A DNA stretch of 48,500 nucleotides from Cristatella mucedo (lineage: Eukaryota > Bryozoa > Phylactolaemata > Cristatellidae), in assembly GCA_009760855.2 (NCBI GenBank), contig WPIO01000004.1, positions 1,940,001 to 1,988,500 on the forward strand, in the 5' to 3' direction. A program made the position numbers and the translations under genes. This document shows positions 15,252-24,530 of this stretch, in pieces (the first letter of the stretch is position 1; each line of letters opens with the position of its first letter). The notes below the pieces were generated by a model. That model was given only the letters and a program-made list of their open reading frames with translations. It was not told the DNA's origin and searched no databases.

Positions 15252-15394
15252 AGGGTCGTTCGACCCCTTTGGGGGTCGAACGACCCTTTAGAACCCTTTC
15301 ACAGGTTGAGAACCCTTTCACGGGTTGAGAACCCTTTCACGGGTTGAGAACCCTTTCACAGGTTGAGAACCCTTTCACAGGTTGAGAACCACCG
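15252..15394. mobile_element. SPIN/URR1-like hAT element, right part with 19-bp tandem repeats
   Basis: Resumes the hAT sequence with AGGGTCGTTCGACCCC, which then folds back on itself: 15252-15267 and 15272-15287 are perfect 16-bp inverted arms with a TTTG loop. Five exact-length 19-bp units, GAACCCTTTCAC-GGTTGA with A or G at one site, follow at 15291-15385. The terminus GTTGAGAACCACCG matches the left end in reverse complement with two mismatches. The amplified unit is the subterminal part of the element. Confidence 0.85.
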
Positions 15395-16330
15395 CTCTAG
15401 TGTGTTCGAACCGCAGCATCGCCAAGCATCGCGATCGACCCGGAAAGGTCGAAGCCAGTGCGACGCCGCGGTGACCGCGATTTAAGCACTCGCGTCGGCT
15501 GATGCCATCTGCATTCTAGGGTCTCCGCATTCTGTTGGACTCCGTTGCTCCGTTGTCAGCACAGAACACAGCCTGCCAATCGCAGGTAGCAGTTAATATG
15601 GAAGCCCGCTGTCAAATTCGTCATCGTTCTATGCGGTCAACGGCTGCTGACAACCATTGAAAGAGCGCACAAATGAGGGGATAGCCCAAGTGGTCGCAGA
15701 CTGGCTTTGCACTTCGTATGTCATCTTCCAAAGCCTCTCTCTCTCTCTCTCTTTTCTCTCTCTTTTTCTCTCTCGCTGCTCTCCTCTCTCGCCCTCTCTC
15801 GCTGCTCTCATCGCGCCAATCCTGTCAACTCCTGCTTGCTCTCGTTAAGCAGCTGCGGCGACTGCAGGAAACGAAATTGATCAAATAAGCGGCCGCTTTT
15901 CGCCAGGCTCTCGGGCGGCATATCGACCCGCGGAGGGATATGCGGCGCTCATCTGAAGCGCAAGACACCTAAACGCAGAGAGACAGAGAGACAGAGAGAC
16001 AGAGCGAGAGAGGCAGAGAGAGACAGAGCGAGGCGCGCGGCACGCTCTCCTCCCGTACCTCCTCCTCCTCCTCCTCCTCCTCCTTCCGTACCGAGAGCAT
16101 GCGCGCCGTCGTGTGCCGCACGAGGGCTGCGCTCGCCGCCGCCGCCCGCCGCGCAGAGGAGAGCTTCCTTCTCACGGCGGCCGGCGGCGTGCGCTAATGC
16201 CGTCTATTAGGCCGCCGGTGGAAAGCTGCCGCCTTTGATGGCCCCAGCTTTTCTGTGTCGGGTGCCAGCATCTGGACCGTGTCATTTCTAAAGCACTTTG
16301 ATGGCCGGACCCGCTTTAAGTGGCGCAGCG
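15395..16330. other. no gene recognised; CT-rich, CAGAGAGA and (CCT)n low-complexity tracts
   Basis: Pyrimidine tract at 15738-15810, GACAGAGA-type repeat at 15978-16032 and a CCT run at 16054-16083. GC content rises sharply after 16.1 kb, marking the start of the CpG-rich domain. No coding signal. Confidence 0.5.
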
Positions 16331-16395
16331 CCGCTGCACCGCACGCGGTGCAGCGGTGCTGCACCGCTGCGCCGCACGCGGTGCAGCGGTGCAGC
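16331..16395. repeat. two adjacent GC-rich inverted repeats
   Basis: First: CCGCTGCACCGC (16331-16342), AC, then GCGGTGCAGCGG (16345-16356). Second: GCTGCACCGCTGC (16358-16370), 12 bases, then GCAGCGGTGCAGC (16383-16395). Both have perfect arms. The units also resemble each other, so this is a tandem duplication of a palindrome. Confidence 0.9.
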
Positions 16396-16617
16396 GCTTT
16401 TTACTCGCGATGTACGCGCCGCCTGGCGGCCGAGCGCACGGCCCGCGGCCGCGCCCGCATCCAGGCCGTCCCTCGCGCCCGCCCCCAGCCGCCGCCGCCC
16501 TCCCCAGATTCGCAAGAGATGCGACGGACGGCCACCGACCGGACGTCGGCGGTGATGACGACGCCGAGACGAAGGTCGGGCCCCGGGCCAGCGCCCAGCC
16601 TGAAACGGCCACCTCAT

Positions 16618-16680
16618 GCCCGGCCCTGCCCGGCCCTGCCCGGCCCCGCCCGGCCCTGCCCGGCCCTGCCCGGCCCTGCC
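16618..16680. repeat. 10-bp minisatellite (CGGCCCTGCC)6
   Basis: Six CGGCCCTGCC units at 16621-16680, one with a T-to-C change, preceded by a partial unit. Confidence 0.95.
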
Positions 16681-17162
16681 CGCCTCTCTCCAGCGTCCGG
16701 CGCGTGACGCGACGACGGCAGCGGCCACATAAAACGCAGCTGTCAAAAGCCATCTTCCGCTGGGCGCTGCGCGGTTCGCAATCAATTTCATTGTCAGCGG
16801 CCGATAAACAAGCAATTAAAGAGCGTAGAACAAAGGCATTTCGCCGAGGCCGCCGACGGACGACGAGGGCCGCACGCCCGTTCGCTACCGCTGGCAAGGG
16901 CCGCAAGGTCCGAGCGACTTCGCAGACGTCGGCGGTGCGGCTCCCGCCGCTGCCGCCGCCGCTGCTGCCGCTGCTGCCGCCGCTGCTCCTCCAGCGACGA
17001 GCGCGAATTGCAACGTCGTCCGCTCTCAGCGCTCACTGGCGGCGCGCGGCGCCGACGGACCGACCGACCGCGGCGCGCCGGGCGCGCGCGCGCCCGCCGG
17101 CGGCTCGAAATAGGTGCGACGCGACGTCCGCTTCCACTTCCAGACAGCGACGCAGCTTGTCC
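16681..17162. promoter_or_regulatory. CpG-rich DNA with a possible conserved element (16729-16845)
   Basis: Within very GC-rich sequence, 16729-16845 is more balanced. It clusters ATAAAACGCAGCTGTCAAAA, ATCAATTTCATTG, AAACAAGCAATTAAAG (homeodomain-like) and AACAAAGG (SOX-like). That pattern suits a cis-regulatory element, but only cross-species conservation could show it. No exon is supported, and the long plus-strand Arg/Ala-rich frame through this area is a stop-poor GC artefact. Confidence 0.25.
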
Positions 17163-17206
17163 GCGCGCTCTCGCCCGCGCGCGCGCGCGCGCGGGCGAGA
17201 GCGCGC
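17163..17206. repeat. 44-bp perfect palindrome with (GC)n core
   Basis: Arms GCGCGCTCTCGCCC (17163-17176) and GGGCGAGAGCGCGC (17193-17206) flank sixteen alternating G/C bases. The whole 44 bp equals its reverse complement. The core can adopt Z-DNA and the whole can form a cruciform. Confidence 0.95.
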
Positions 17207-17489
17207 TACTCCGACTTCCGCTGCTGCTCACTACGGTCGCAGGTCTTTCCGGCCTGCGCCATTGGGCGCGCACGCTTGGCGCGAGACTCCGCAGCGACGG
17301 GCGCGACTGTCGCGAGCGTCGCTGTTGCCGCAGTGCACCGCCGGCTCGCCAATCTGCGCAGGGCTCGCTCTCCTCCGCCGACGAGGGCATCAGCGAGCAT
17401 CGGCGTCGAGGGTTTTTGTCTCTCATCGCGCACCCTTCGCGCACCCGGCATTCTCTCGCTCGAGCCCACCTGCTCCAACTATCGTGGTC

Positions 17490-17860
17490 TCGTGCATCGC
17501 GCCGCCCCCTCTTCTTCCGATTCTAATCTTTTAAATTATTATTTTAAATTATGCCTCGAATCAACCTCGAATCCTGCGCAGACCGCGCGCCTTTAGTTTG
17601 TGCGCTCTCAAAGGTGGAAACTTACTCCCGCCTGACGTCGCATAAAATCCCCTGAATTGACGATTTTCAAAAATAAGCTAAAAACGCACCTGTTCCTTCC
17701 GGCATTTGCAGGGTCCGCGCTAATTGTCCTTTGCGTCGTTGCGTGCTGACGCCGCGTACGCTGTCGCTTACCACATTGACATGATTCCCTCGCAGCATAG
17801 GCAAATTGCCTACACAGAGATTTCGTTCTCTGAGGCTGCTTTTACAAATATCCTATAATT
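17490..17860 (+). mobile_element. diverged LINE 3' end
   Basis: Recognisable by order of blocks shared with 19925-20390: GCATCGCGCCGCCC, CAGACCGCGCGCCTTTAGTTTG, CCCCTGAATTGACGATTTTC, CTAAAAACGCACCTG, GCGTGCTGACGCCG, and the 3' AGAGATTTCGTTCTCTGAGG followed by CTGCTTTTACAAATA. It is older and more GC-shifted than the other copies and lies inside the CpG-rich domain. Confidence 0.7.
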
Positions 17861-18658
17861 AATAGCAGCGAGGGGGCGGTGCAGCGCTTTTGCCGACATC
17901 TTTCGGTTGCCCGTCGCCAACTGCACTTTTGGCTGGCCGCTGACGCATTCAGGGCAGAAGCTTCCGATTATCGTCTGATGAATATCGCGCTTTGAGCAGC
18001 GCGCCAACACGATAGCAAGATGGCTGCCACCCTGCACACCGTTCCTCCCTCCCCCCCCGAGAGAGCGAGAGCTCGAGCCGCCCACCTAGCAGCGGAGTTA
18101 TGTCCCCTGACTATTTTTGACAGCCCCTCTCTAAATGGTCCACCGCTACTAGAGCGTGCGCTTACGACGAACGCTAAGAGCCGCGGCCACGGCGCTGGCG
18201 ACGCACGGGGTCGTGGGGCGGGCGCGAAAATGTCCTCTCTGGATCCGTCGGCTGCTAGCGTCCCCAGCGCCCGGAAGTGAGAAAATGGAATGATACCGGA
18301 AAGGAAAAACTGAACCGGGCAAAAAAAGTACGGTAAAGCGCTGTCGCCGTTCTGTACATTAAAATCTGGCTGACCGGCCAGCGGCGCACGACCTTCACGC
18401 CGGCGCGGCCTCGAATCGCGGCGTCGAGCGGCGCTGCGTCCGACGGCCGAAGCGAGTGCCGCCATCGCTGCCGCGAACGCGCCGTCGGCGGCGCTCGGGG
18501 GTCCACCTGCGAAAAGCGAAACGAGAGAACGTGGTCGGACTCGTAACGCCACGCGGCGACGTCGCGTGGCGTGACGAGAGAGAACGTGGCGTCGAGGGCC
18601 ATGTCGCGGCCGTGGCGTGACGAGGCTCTCAACGGACACGTCGCGGAAACGAGAGCCG

Positions 18659-18659
<1 letters not shown>
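17861..18659. other. no gene recognised
   Basis: GC-rich, stop-poor DNA. Short inverted pairs such as CGCCACGCGGCGACGTCGCG occur near 18546-18570. Arg/Ala-rich frames on both strands are not coding by any recognisable domain. Confidence 0.45.

Positions 18660-18712
<53 letters not shown>
18660..18712. repeat. (GA)n microsatellite
   Basis: Pure GA dinucleotides for about 52 bases, ending in GGGGAGCGAC. Confidence 0.95.
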
Positions 18713-18714
<2 letters not shown>

Positions 18715-19177
18715 AGCGACTTTTCGGCAGCAGACGCTTTGTCCAAGGGCGACTGCGTCTGCATCGACGCTGCCGAACCAAATTGAATTTCGTTCTTTCC
18801 CGTCATCACCCGCCGAGGCAGTAACGAGCCGCTGCTTAGTAATGCGTCAAGCATTTCCAAACTACCGAGGAATCGTTCGCGGAGCTGCTCGGCTCGGCCA
18901 ATGCGTCCGCGGACGGGTCACGCGCTACACAACGCCCGCAACTTCCGCGCGCGCGCTCGCGAACCGTCCACCTCGCCGAACAGTTTTTCCGGGCGCGGCC
19001 AACTGCTCAGAGAGCGAGCGCTCGCAGCGCCGCCGCCGCAGCCGCAGCCGCAGCCGCCGCCGCCGCTGAGCTCGGCCGTCGTCGACTAATGCAATTAATA
19101 GGTCCGATTAGGTAAGTCTCAGCTTAACAGCGCCTACAGCCACTCTAATTACGCACGCCTCGAGCCGCCCCCTGACC

Positions 19178-19179
<2 letters not shown>
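18713..19179. other. no gene recognised; homeodomain-like cluster near 19085-19115
   Basis: A GCCGCAGCC-type triplet-rich block (19030-19066) is followed by TAATGCAATTAATAGG, which has two TAAT cores, and by AG/GTAAGTC (19110-19118), a consensus-like plus-strand splice donor with no identifiable exon in front of it. No gene is called. Confidence 0.35.

Positions 19180-19238
<59 letters not shown>
19180..19238. repeat. (GA)n microsatellite
   Basis: Pure GA run of about 58 bases between GACCGG and CCTGCCATC. Confidence 0.95.
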
Positions 19239-19240
<2 letters not shown>

Positions 19241-19404
19241 TGCCATCTGTGCAGGTGCGAACAGGAGCGTGCGACGTAACGGCTCCGAGCACGCAAATCG
19301 ACTGCGGCTGCAACGTGTAGTTTGATAATGTCAAGTTCGTGCGCACACAATACTTTCTTTGCCAAGTGAAAGACCATCCGGCCATCTTGCGCCGTCCCTC
19401 GCAC

Positions 19405-19912
19405 TGAGTTGAAATCTTTTGATGACCGAACCTTCAGCTCGTATGCACCGATAGTGCGGGACTCGCTTCTGGCTACGTTCGCTATCTGCAATGACCTTGC
19501 ATTTTTTAAGTCTCGGCTTAAGATGCATTTGTTTCCTGCAGGCATTCCCTTCGCTTGGTCAGTGAACTCGTGTTTTATGGTTCCGATGCGTTTTGCGTGC
19601 GTGCCTGTGCACGCTTGAGTTCGCACTACTTAAGGTCCGGGGTCTTACTGGCAGATGGCCGTGAATGTCTATGTTTTTTATTGCATGCAGGCCTAAGCAA
19701 AACTTGTTTGCCTTTGCATACTTGATACCATGGCCGGTGGTCATTAAACCTTCGGTTCTGAGCCTAGAAAGTGAAATAGTTCTCTGAGGGGGCTAGAGCA
19801 TTTTGTAATATTAATATTCATACAGTTATTCTCTGGCAGCTAGATGTAAACCGTCTGAATAGATATCAAGCTTTTCAAGGGAGATATACAAGCGACTTAT
19901 TATTATTGCTAT
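19405..19912 (+). mobile_element. LINE 3' end, distinct subfamily
   Basis: The frame at 19409-19618 reads SFDDRTFSSYAPIVRDSLL then FFKSRLKMHLF, the C-terminal RT-ORF signature of CR1/L2-type LINEs, and stops at 19618. The roughly 290-bp 3' UTR lacks the GCATGCTGAC duplication seen in the other copies. It keeps CCTAGAAAGTGAAATAG, TTCTCTGAGGGGGCTAGAGC and a TTATTATTATTGCTATTAT tail. This is a second subfamily or a related LINE family. Confidence 0.75.
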
Positions 19913-20390
19913 TATCTACTCCGCCACCAGGTCAAGCATCGCACCACCCGCTTTTCGGAATCTAACTGTTCACCTATACCCCGTACAAACCTCAAATCCC
20001 TTGGAGACCGTGGATTTAGTTCGTATCCTCCCAAAGCCAGGAACTCACTTCCGACTTGCGTCACGACATCCCCTGACTTGACTACGTTTAAAAAGAACTT
20101 AAAAACGCACCTATTTATGACTGTATTTAGTGGGTCCCCGTGATTCGTCCTTCGTGCGCTTATGCGTGCTGACACTGTGCATGCTAATGCTACCACTAAC
20201 AATGCTGCCACTAACCACACTTGCATGCTGACCCTGTGCATGTCACCCCTAACCATGTTATTCATGCTGGTTATCAAGCATGACATTACTCACCATTCAA
20301 TTGCATTTCCCTTTGCAGCAAATTTAAAGCGCCTAGAGAGAGATTGAGTTCTCTGAGGGCGCTTTATCAAGTGCATTATTATTGTTATTG
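19913..20390 (+). mobile_element. LINE 3' end, main subfamily, inserted at the tail of the preceding LINE
   Basis: Starts in the ORF C-terminus (TRFSESNC-like, then KSLGDRGFSSYPPKARNSLP, then TTFKKNLKTHLF). The 3' UTR follows, with its two-fold CATGCTGAC / CACTAACCAC module (20160-20250). Next come the hairpin TAAAGCGCC...GGCGCTTTA (20325-20372) and the ATTATTATTGTTATTG tail. It begins directly after the ATT-type tail of the LINE at 19405-19912, in the same orientation. Confidence 0.85.
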
Positions 20391-20463
20391 TGAGCGGTTA
20401 TGTACTTGCAACGTCGATAGATAAAGCAGTGCGACGAGAGTAGCAGAGGCTGTGGAATATAGG

Positions 20464-20507
20464 GAGTCGTGAGAAGTGGTTAGAAGTCGTGAGAAGTGGT
20501 TAGAAGA
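20464..20507. repeat. 22-bp tandem duplication
   Basis: Two copies of AGTCGTGAGAAGTGGTTAGA plus AG, just upstream of the large GA/CAGA tract. Confidence 0.9.
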
Positions 20508-20526
20508 GTGCATAGTGCACCAGGGT

Positions 20527-21052
<526 letters not shown>

Positions 21053-22920
21053 AAACTGATAGATGAAAGCGAGAAAACGAGAGAGCGATAAAGAGTCGCA
21101 GGGGAAGAAAGTGTCACCCTGCAAGTGTGGGCGTGTCATCGATCGCCATCGCGCGGTTCCGCCCCCAGCCGACGTTCCGTCCGCCCAACGGGCGAGCTCC
21201 TTGCCGGCACGTGACATCCCTGCCGCGAAATTCACTTTCTGCCCGTGTGTCGGCCTGTACGCACGCTATCTACTCTCTTCTCTCTCTTGTCACTGCGTGC
21301 TCCGGAGCAGCACGCACGACGGCTGCTATATATCGTATAATACAGCCGTCGTCGACAACGCAACAACTCGCTTTTGGTGGTGCTTCGCTCTACGTCACGC
21401 CGCCATCTCGCGCCGCCCCCCCCCCCCAGCCCGAGCCCCTACATAAGTAGCTAAAGGTGCGAAGAAGTGAAGTTGCCACCGAGTTCCGGCTGAGGTCACC
21501 TGACGCATCTCACATCGTCATCTAGGGATCACACGGAAACGAGGCTCTCTCGAACAGCGCTGACCTCCGAACCTTGCGCATCGAACGCGCGGCCATGGCG
21601 GCGGCGGCACGCTAGCCGCGTTAAAAGCTCTGGAAGCTACCTGCACCTCAGCTGCGTGCAACGGCTTGCGTCCAACGGCCGCCGGCGCTCGCTAGCTAAC
21701 GCGCAAAGACCACGACCTCGAGCCGCTGCGCGCGCCGAGATCTCTCCGGGTCCGCATCGGCACTGCAGGTTTCGCAAGCTCGCTGGCAGCAGCCGACGGC
21801 GACAACTTCCACTTCGCACTCGCAGTCGCGCCTGCGGAAAAATGGATCGGCTGTGACGGTGCACGCCGCCGCACTGCACGACGCGCTTGCGCAGTCTGCA
21901 GTCGCGCCTGCGGCGGCCCGGCGACCGAAGGCTTCCACGACCACGTGGTCTGCGTCAGCGCGCCGCCGTCTCCACCACTCGACAGCCCGAAAAAGGAGCC
22001 TTTCGTCTGCGCCGCGTCCTACGTCTGCGAGCACGGCGCAACTGGCCGGTAGTCGTTCTTTGGCGGCTTCGCGCGACGTCTTTCCGGTCGCCGCGCCCCG
22101 TTGCTCGCTCGTCCGCGCGCTTTGCCGTCCGCTCTGATCCATCGGATGCGGCGGCCGCAGGCGTGGGCCAGGCTTTGAATCTCCGGGCTCGCGAGAGAAC
22201 TCTTTATTTTACCTTCCGGTCTCGATCGAGCGAGCGCCCTCTGGGGGTGGCCCGCGGTCGCCACCGGGCATCGACCGCGACGTCGGAACGGCGCTGGCAC
22301 CGCTAGCTCAAAGCGAGGCTCAAAAGGGCCGCTTGCGCCCACGGAAAGAGTAAGCCACTGGCTGCTTAACGCGAGTTACGCCCCCTGGCGGCGCCACCGC
22401 CGCTCCGCCTCCTGCCCTCCTGCTCCGATGCCCTTGCTCTGCCGGGCACTCGAGGTTTCAGGCCCGTAGAGCGCTTAGCTTCTTGGTGCGGCGCAGCGCT
22501 TCGACACATCGCGCTATCTCGCGCTGAGGCGCGGCACGAAAATGGATCGGCTGTGACGGTGCACGCCGCAGCACTGCACGACGCGCGCGCTTGCGCTCCG
22601 AGTGCACTCGCACTCGAGCGACGACCGACACGCCTCGGGCAAGGTGGAAGCGGGCATAGAGCGGCCGGACGCGCTTCTGCGCTCGCGTCGTCCGCTCGCC
22701 TCGCGCGCCGGCCGCCAGGTGGCGCGTGCGCTCCTTCGGTCGTCGCTCGTCCGTCGCCGGCCCGGCGGTGGCGAGCTCAAGAGTCCGCGGCAGCGACAGA
22801 GGCGCACTCTGCCGGACGGAAGATTCGCAGCGGCGCAGATGCCGTCGCGCTGAGGCTCTCGCGACGCGTTGTCCGCTACGCGTCGCTCTCGCGCGCGCCG
22901 AAGCCGAAGCTGTGCTGCTT
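21053..22920. other. no gene recognised; contains a 48-bp duplication spaced exactly 700 bp
   Basis: GC-rich DNA. Positions 21839-21886 and 22539-22586 match at 47 of 48 bases (start AAAATGGATCGGCTGTGACG). A 16-bp CAGTCGCGCCTGCGG block also recurs at 21822 and 21899. A C-homopolymer lies at 21416-21427. Frames on both strands have no recognised domain, so no exon is called. Confidence 0.45.
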
Positions 22921-23000
22921 AATGGTAATAATAACAATAATGCCCTTGATAAAGCGCCCTCAGAGAACTCAATCTCTTCCTAGGCGCTTTACATTTGCTT
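22921..23000 (-). mobile_element. short LINE 3' tail (left half of an inverted pair)
   Basis: Reads on the minus strand as AAAGCGCCTAGGAAGAGATT, then GAGTTCTCTGAGGGCGCTTT and ATCAAGGGC plus an ATT-type tail. Only the last 80 bases of the LINE are present. Confidence 0.8.
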
Positions 23001-23120
23001 GCGGTCGTTGCCACCAAACATTTGGTAGGGCTTTATATGCAGCATGGGTAAAGTGCTTAGAGAAAGAGAGAGAATCCGTTCTCTGAGGGCACTATACAAA
23101 TGTACTATTCTTATCATAAT
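23001..23120 (+). mobile_element. short LINE 3' tail (right half of an inverted pair)
   Basis: Contains GTAAAGTGCTTAGAGAAAG, then TTCTCTGAGGGCACTATACA and AATGTACTATTCTTATC. The stem bases differ from the left copy, but GTGC/GCAC still pair. The two tails point away from each other. Confidence 0.75.
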
Positions 23121-23158
23121 GATCTCCGACATTTCCCGTTAACGCTCCGCAGGCGGCC

Positions 23159-23220
23159 GAGCGCCAGCGGAGCTGGAAGCGTGCGAGCGCTTCCGGCTCC
23201 GCTGGCGCTCGCACGCTTCC
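23159..23220. repeat. interleaved inverted repeats (A-B-A'-B')
   Basis: A = GAGCGCCAGCGGAGC (23159-23173) pairs with 23196-23210. B = GGAAGCGTGCGAGCG (23175-23189) pairs with 23206-23220. Both pairs are perfect 15-mers. The order A-B-A'-B' permits two alternative hairpins or a pseudoknot-like fold. Confidence 0.95.
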
Positions 23221-23709
23221 TCGACCGGCAGCCGCTTCCGCTCTCGCGCTGCTTCCGGGAGGGCGCTGCTTCCAGGAGGGCGTTGCCGCGGTCGCAAAGA
23301 ACGAGCTAGAACGTTCTTTGGCAAGATTAGCGGACGGGCAACTCAAATGGGGGGGGGGAGGAGGAGGGCGGGGGAGTTTTAACGGCGAACCCAGCAGACG
23401 CTCAGAAAACGATCGCTACGCGCACCCGCTGCGCATCGCCGCAGCAGCCGGCGCGGACGCGGCGAGCGTCGCGCGGTCGCGCCGCTCGCGGGCCGAGCCG
23501 TAGCTGTGGCGCGCGTGGCAGTGGCGCGAGCGTCCTCTGCGCCCGCGGCGCAGGAATCTCACGGTGCGGGCTGGCTGGCGACGCCGCGACCGATTTTGCG
23601 CCGGCGCGAAATGGCGCCGGCTCGTTGACCTGTCGCTCGTAGCCTATCGCACGAATAGCGGCGACATTTGAGACCTTTGCAAACATATCGGCGGCAGCTT
23701 TTAGGCGCT

Positions 23710-23745
<36 letters not shown>

Positions 23746-24019
23746 TGCAAAGAGAAGTGGGCGCGAGCGGTAGGCTGCGCCCTCTGCGCCGGTTGCTTTA
23801 GTCCGATTGCTCAGCGTCGGCAGGGCAACTCGGTGCCGCCGAGCAGCCGACGAGCTGCGTGAATGGCCGGTGCATCGCTTCCGCCCGCTTTGCTGGGGCC
23901 GTTCCGCGGCCCCAGCAAAGCCTGGCGATTCTGGTTTTCGGCGGGAGGAAGGGTGGGTGGGTGGGTGAGACGTGAGTCCTTACAGAGGTCGAGACGCCAT
24001 AACGCCGATTGACCGCGAA
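23221..24019. other. no gene recognised; 35-bp hairpin at 23887-23921
   Basis: GC-rich. GCTTTGCTGGGGCCG (23887-23901) and CGGCCCCAGCAAAGC (23907-23921) are perfect 15-bp arms with a TTCCG loop. Also present are a G9 run (23349-23357), a (CT)n(CG)n tract (23709-23746) and GGGT repeats (23952-23966). No exon supported. Confidence 0.5.
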
Positions 24020-24180
24020 TGGGGCATTCCTTAATTATTGCGCTCCCGGTGACTGCGGGGCGCCGACGGTAATGCCAATAGCTACAACTAATGATTGTGT
24101 TTAAGTAAACGTTAGTAAAAATGATTTATGGTGCACCAGCCTGGCAATTCCAAATGCTAGTGCCGTCGCAGGAGGTGCCA
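24020..24180. promoter_or_regulatory. candidate cis-regulatory island
   Basis: A balanced-composition stretch in otherwise GC-rich DNA. It clusters CCTTAATTATTGCG, ACTAATGATTG, the FOX-like palindrome GTTTAAGTAAAC (about 24099-24110) and AATGATTTATGG. This type of clustering is typical of developmental enhancers, and the NET gene is about 6 kb away. Inference only. Confidence 0.3.
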
Positions 24181-24389
24181 TTACTCGGGGCGCGGCACAG
24201 AATGCGAGAACCGCTGCGCCGCTCAGCGAAGCGGCGGCGGTCGGCGGTCGGCGAAGCGGAAGCACGCCGCCGCCGGAGCTCGGATCTAGAGGCGACGGAG
24301 CCGCTCGACGCGACGGCGAAAGCGGGCTCTCGTGCTCGCGCGCGCGTGCGCGGCGGCGGCGCCATCTGGCCAGGCCTGGAGCATCGTTA

Positions 24390-24530
24390 TTGATTACTCG
24401 GCGAACGTAATAAAAATGCTGCGCAGCAGCGTTTTCTCATTACTCGCCACATCAAAAGAGTTCCCATTAAGCCAGCCTCTTGCTTATATAAAGCATAAAA
24501 CTCGAGGCGCGCAGATCTTTGTGGTGGGAA
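24390..24530. promoter_or_regulatory. candidate cis-regulatory island with TATA-like site
   Basis: Contains TTATTGATTACTC, GTAATAAAAATG, a perfect 12-bp palindrome TGCTGCGCAGCA, CCCATTAAGCC and CTTATATAAAGC (a good TATA box, 24483-24494). No recognisable transcript starts here. Could be an enhancer or an unannotated promoter. Confidence 0.3.

Noticed and set aside
15291-15385. CRISPR-like array
   Set aside because: Contiguous 19-bp tandem units without spacers, part of a hAT terminus.
16320-17534. 404-codon plus-strand open frame
   Set aside because: Runs through a minisatellite and palindromes, Arg/Ala/Pro-rich with no family signature. Explained by GC content.
23887-23921. Intrinsic transcription terminator
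   Set aside because: A GC-rich hairpin without a T run, in animal nuclear DNA. The bacterial model does not apply.
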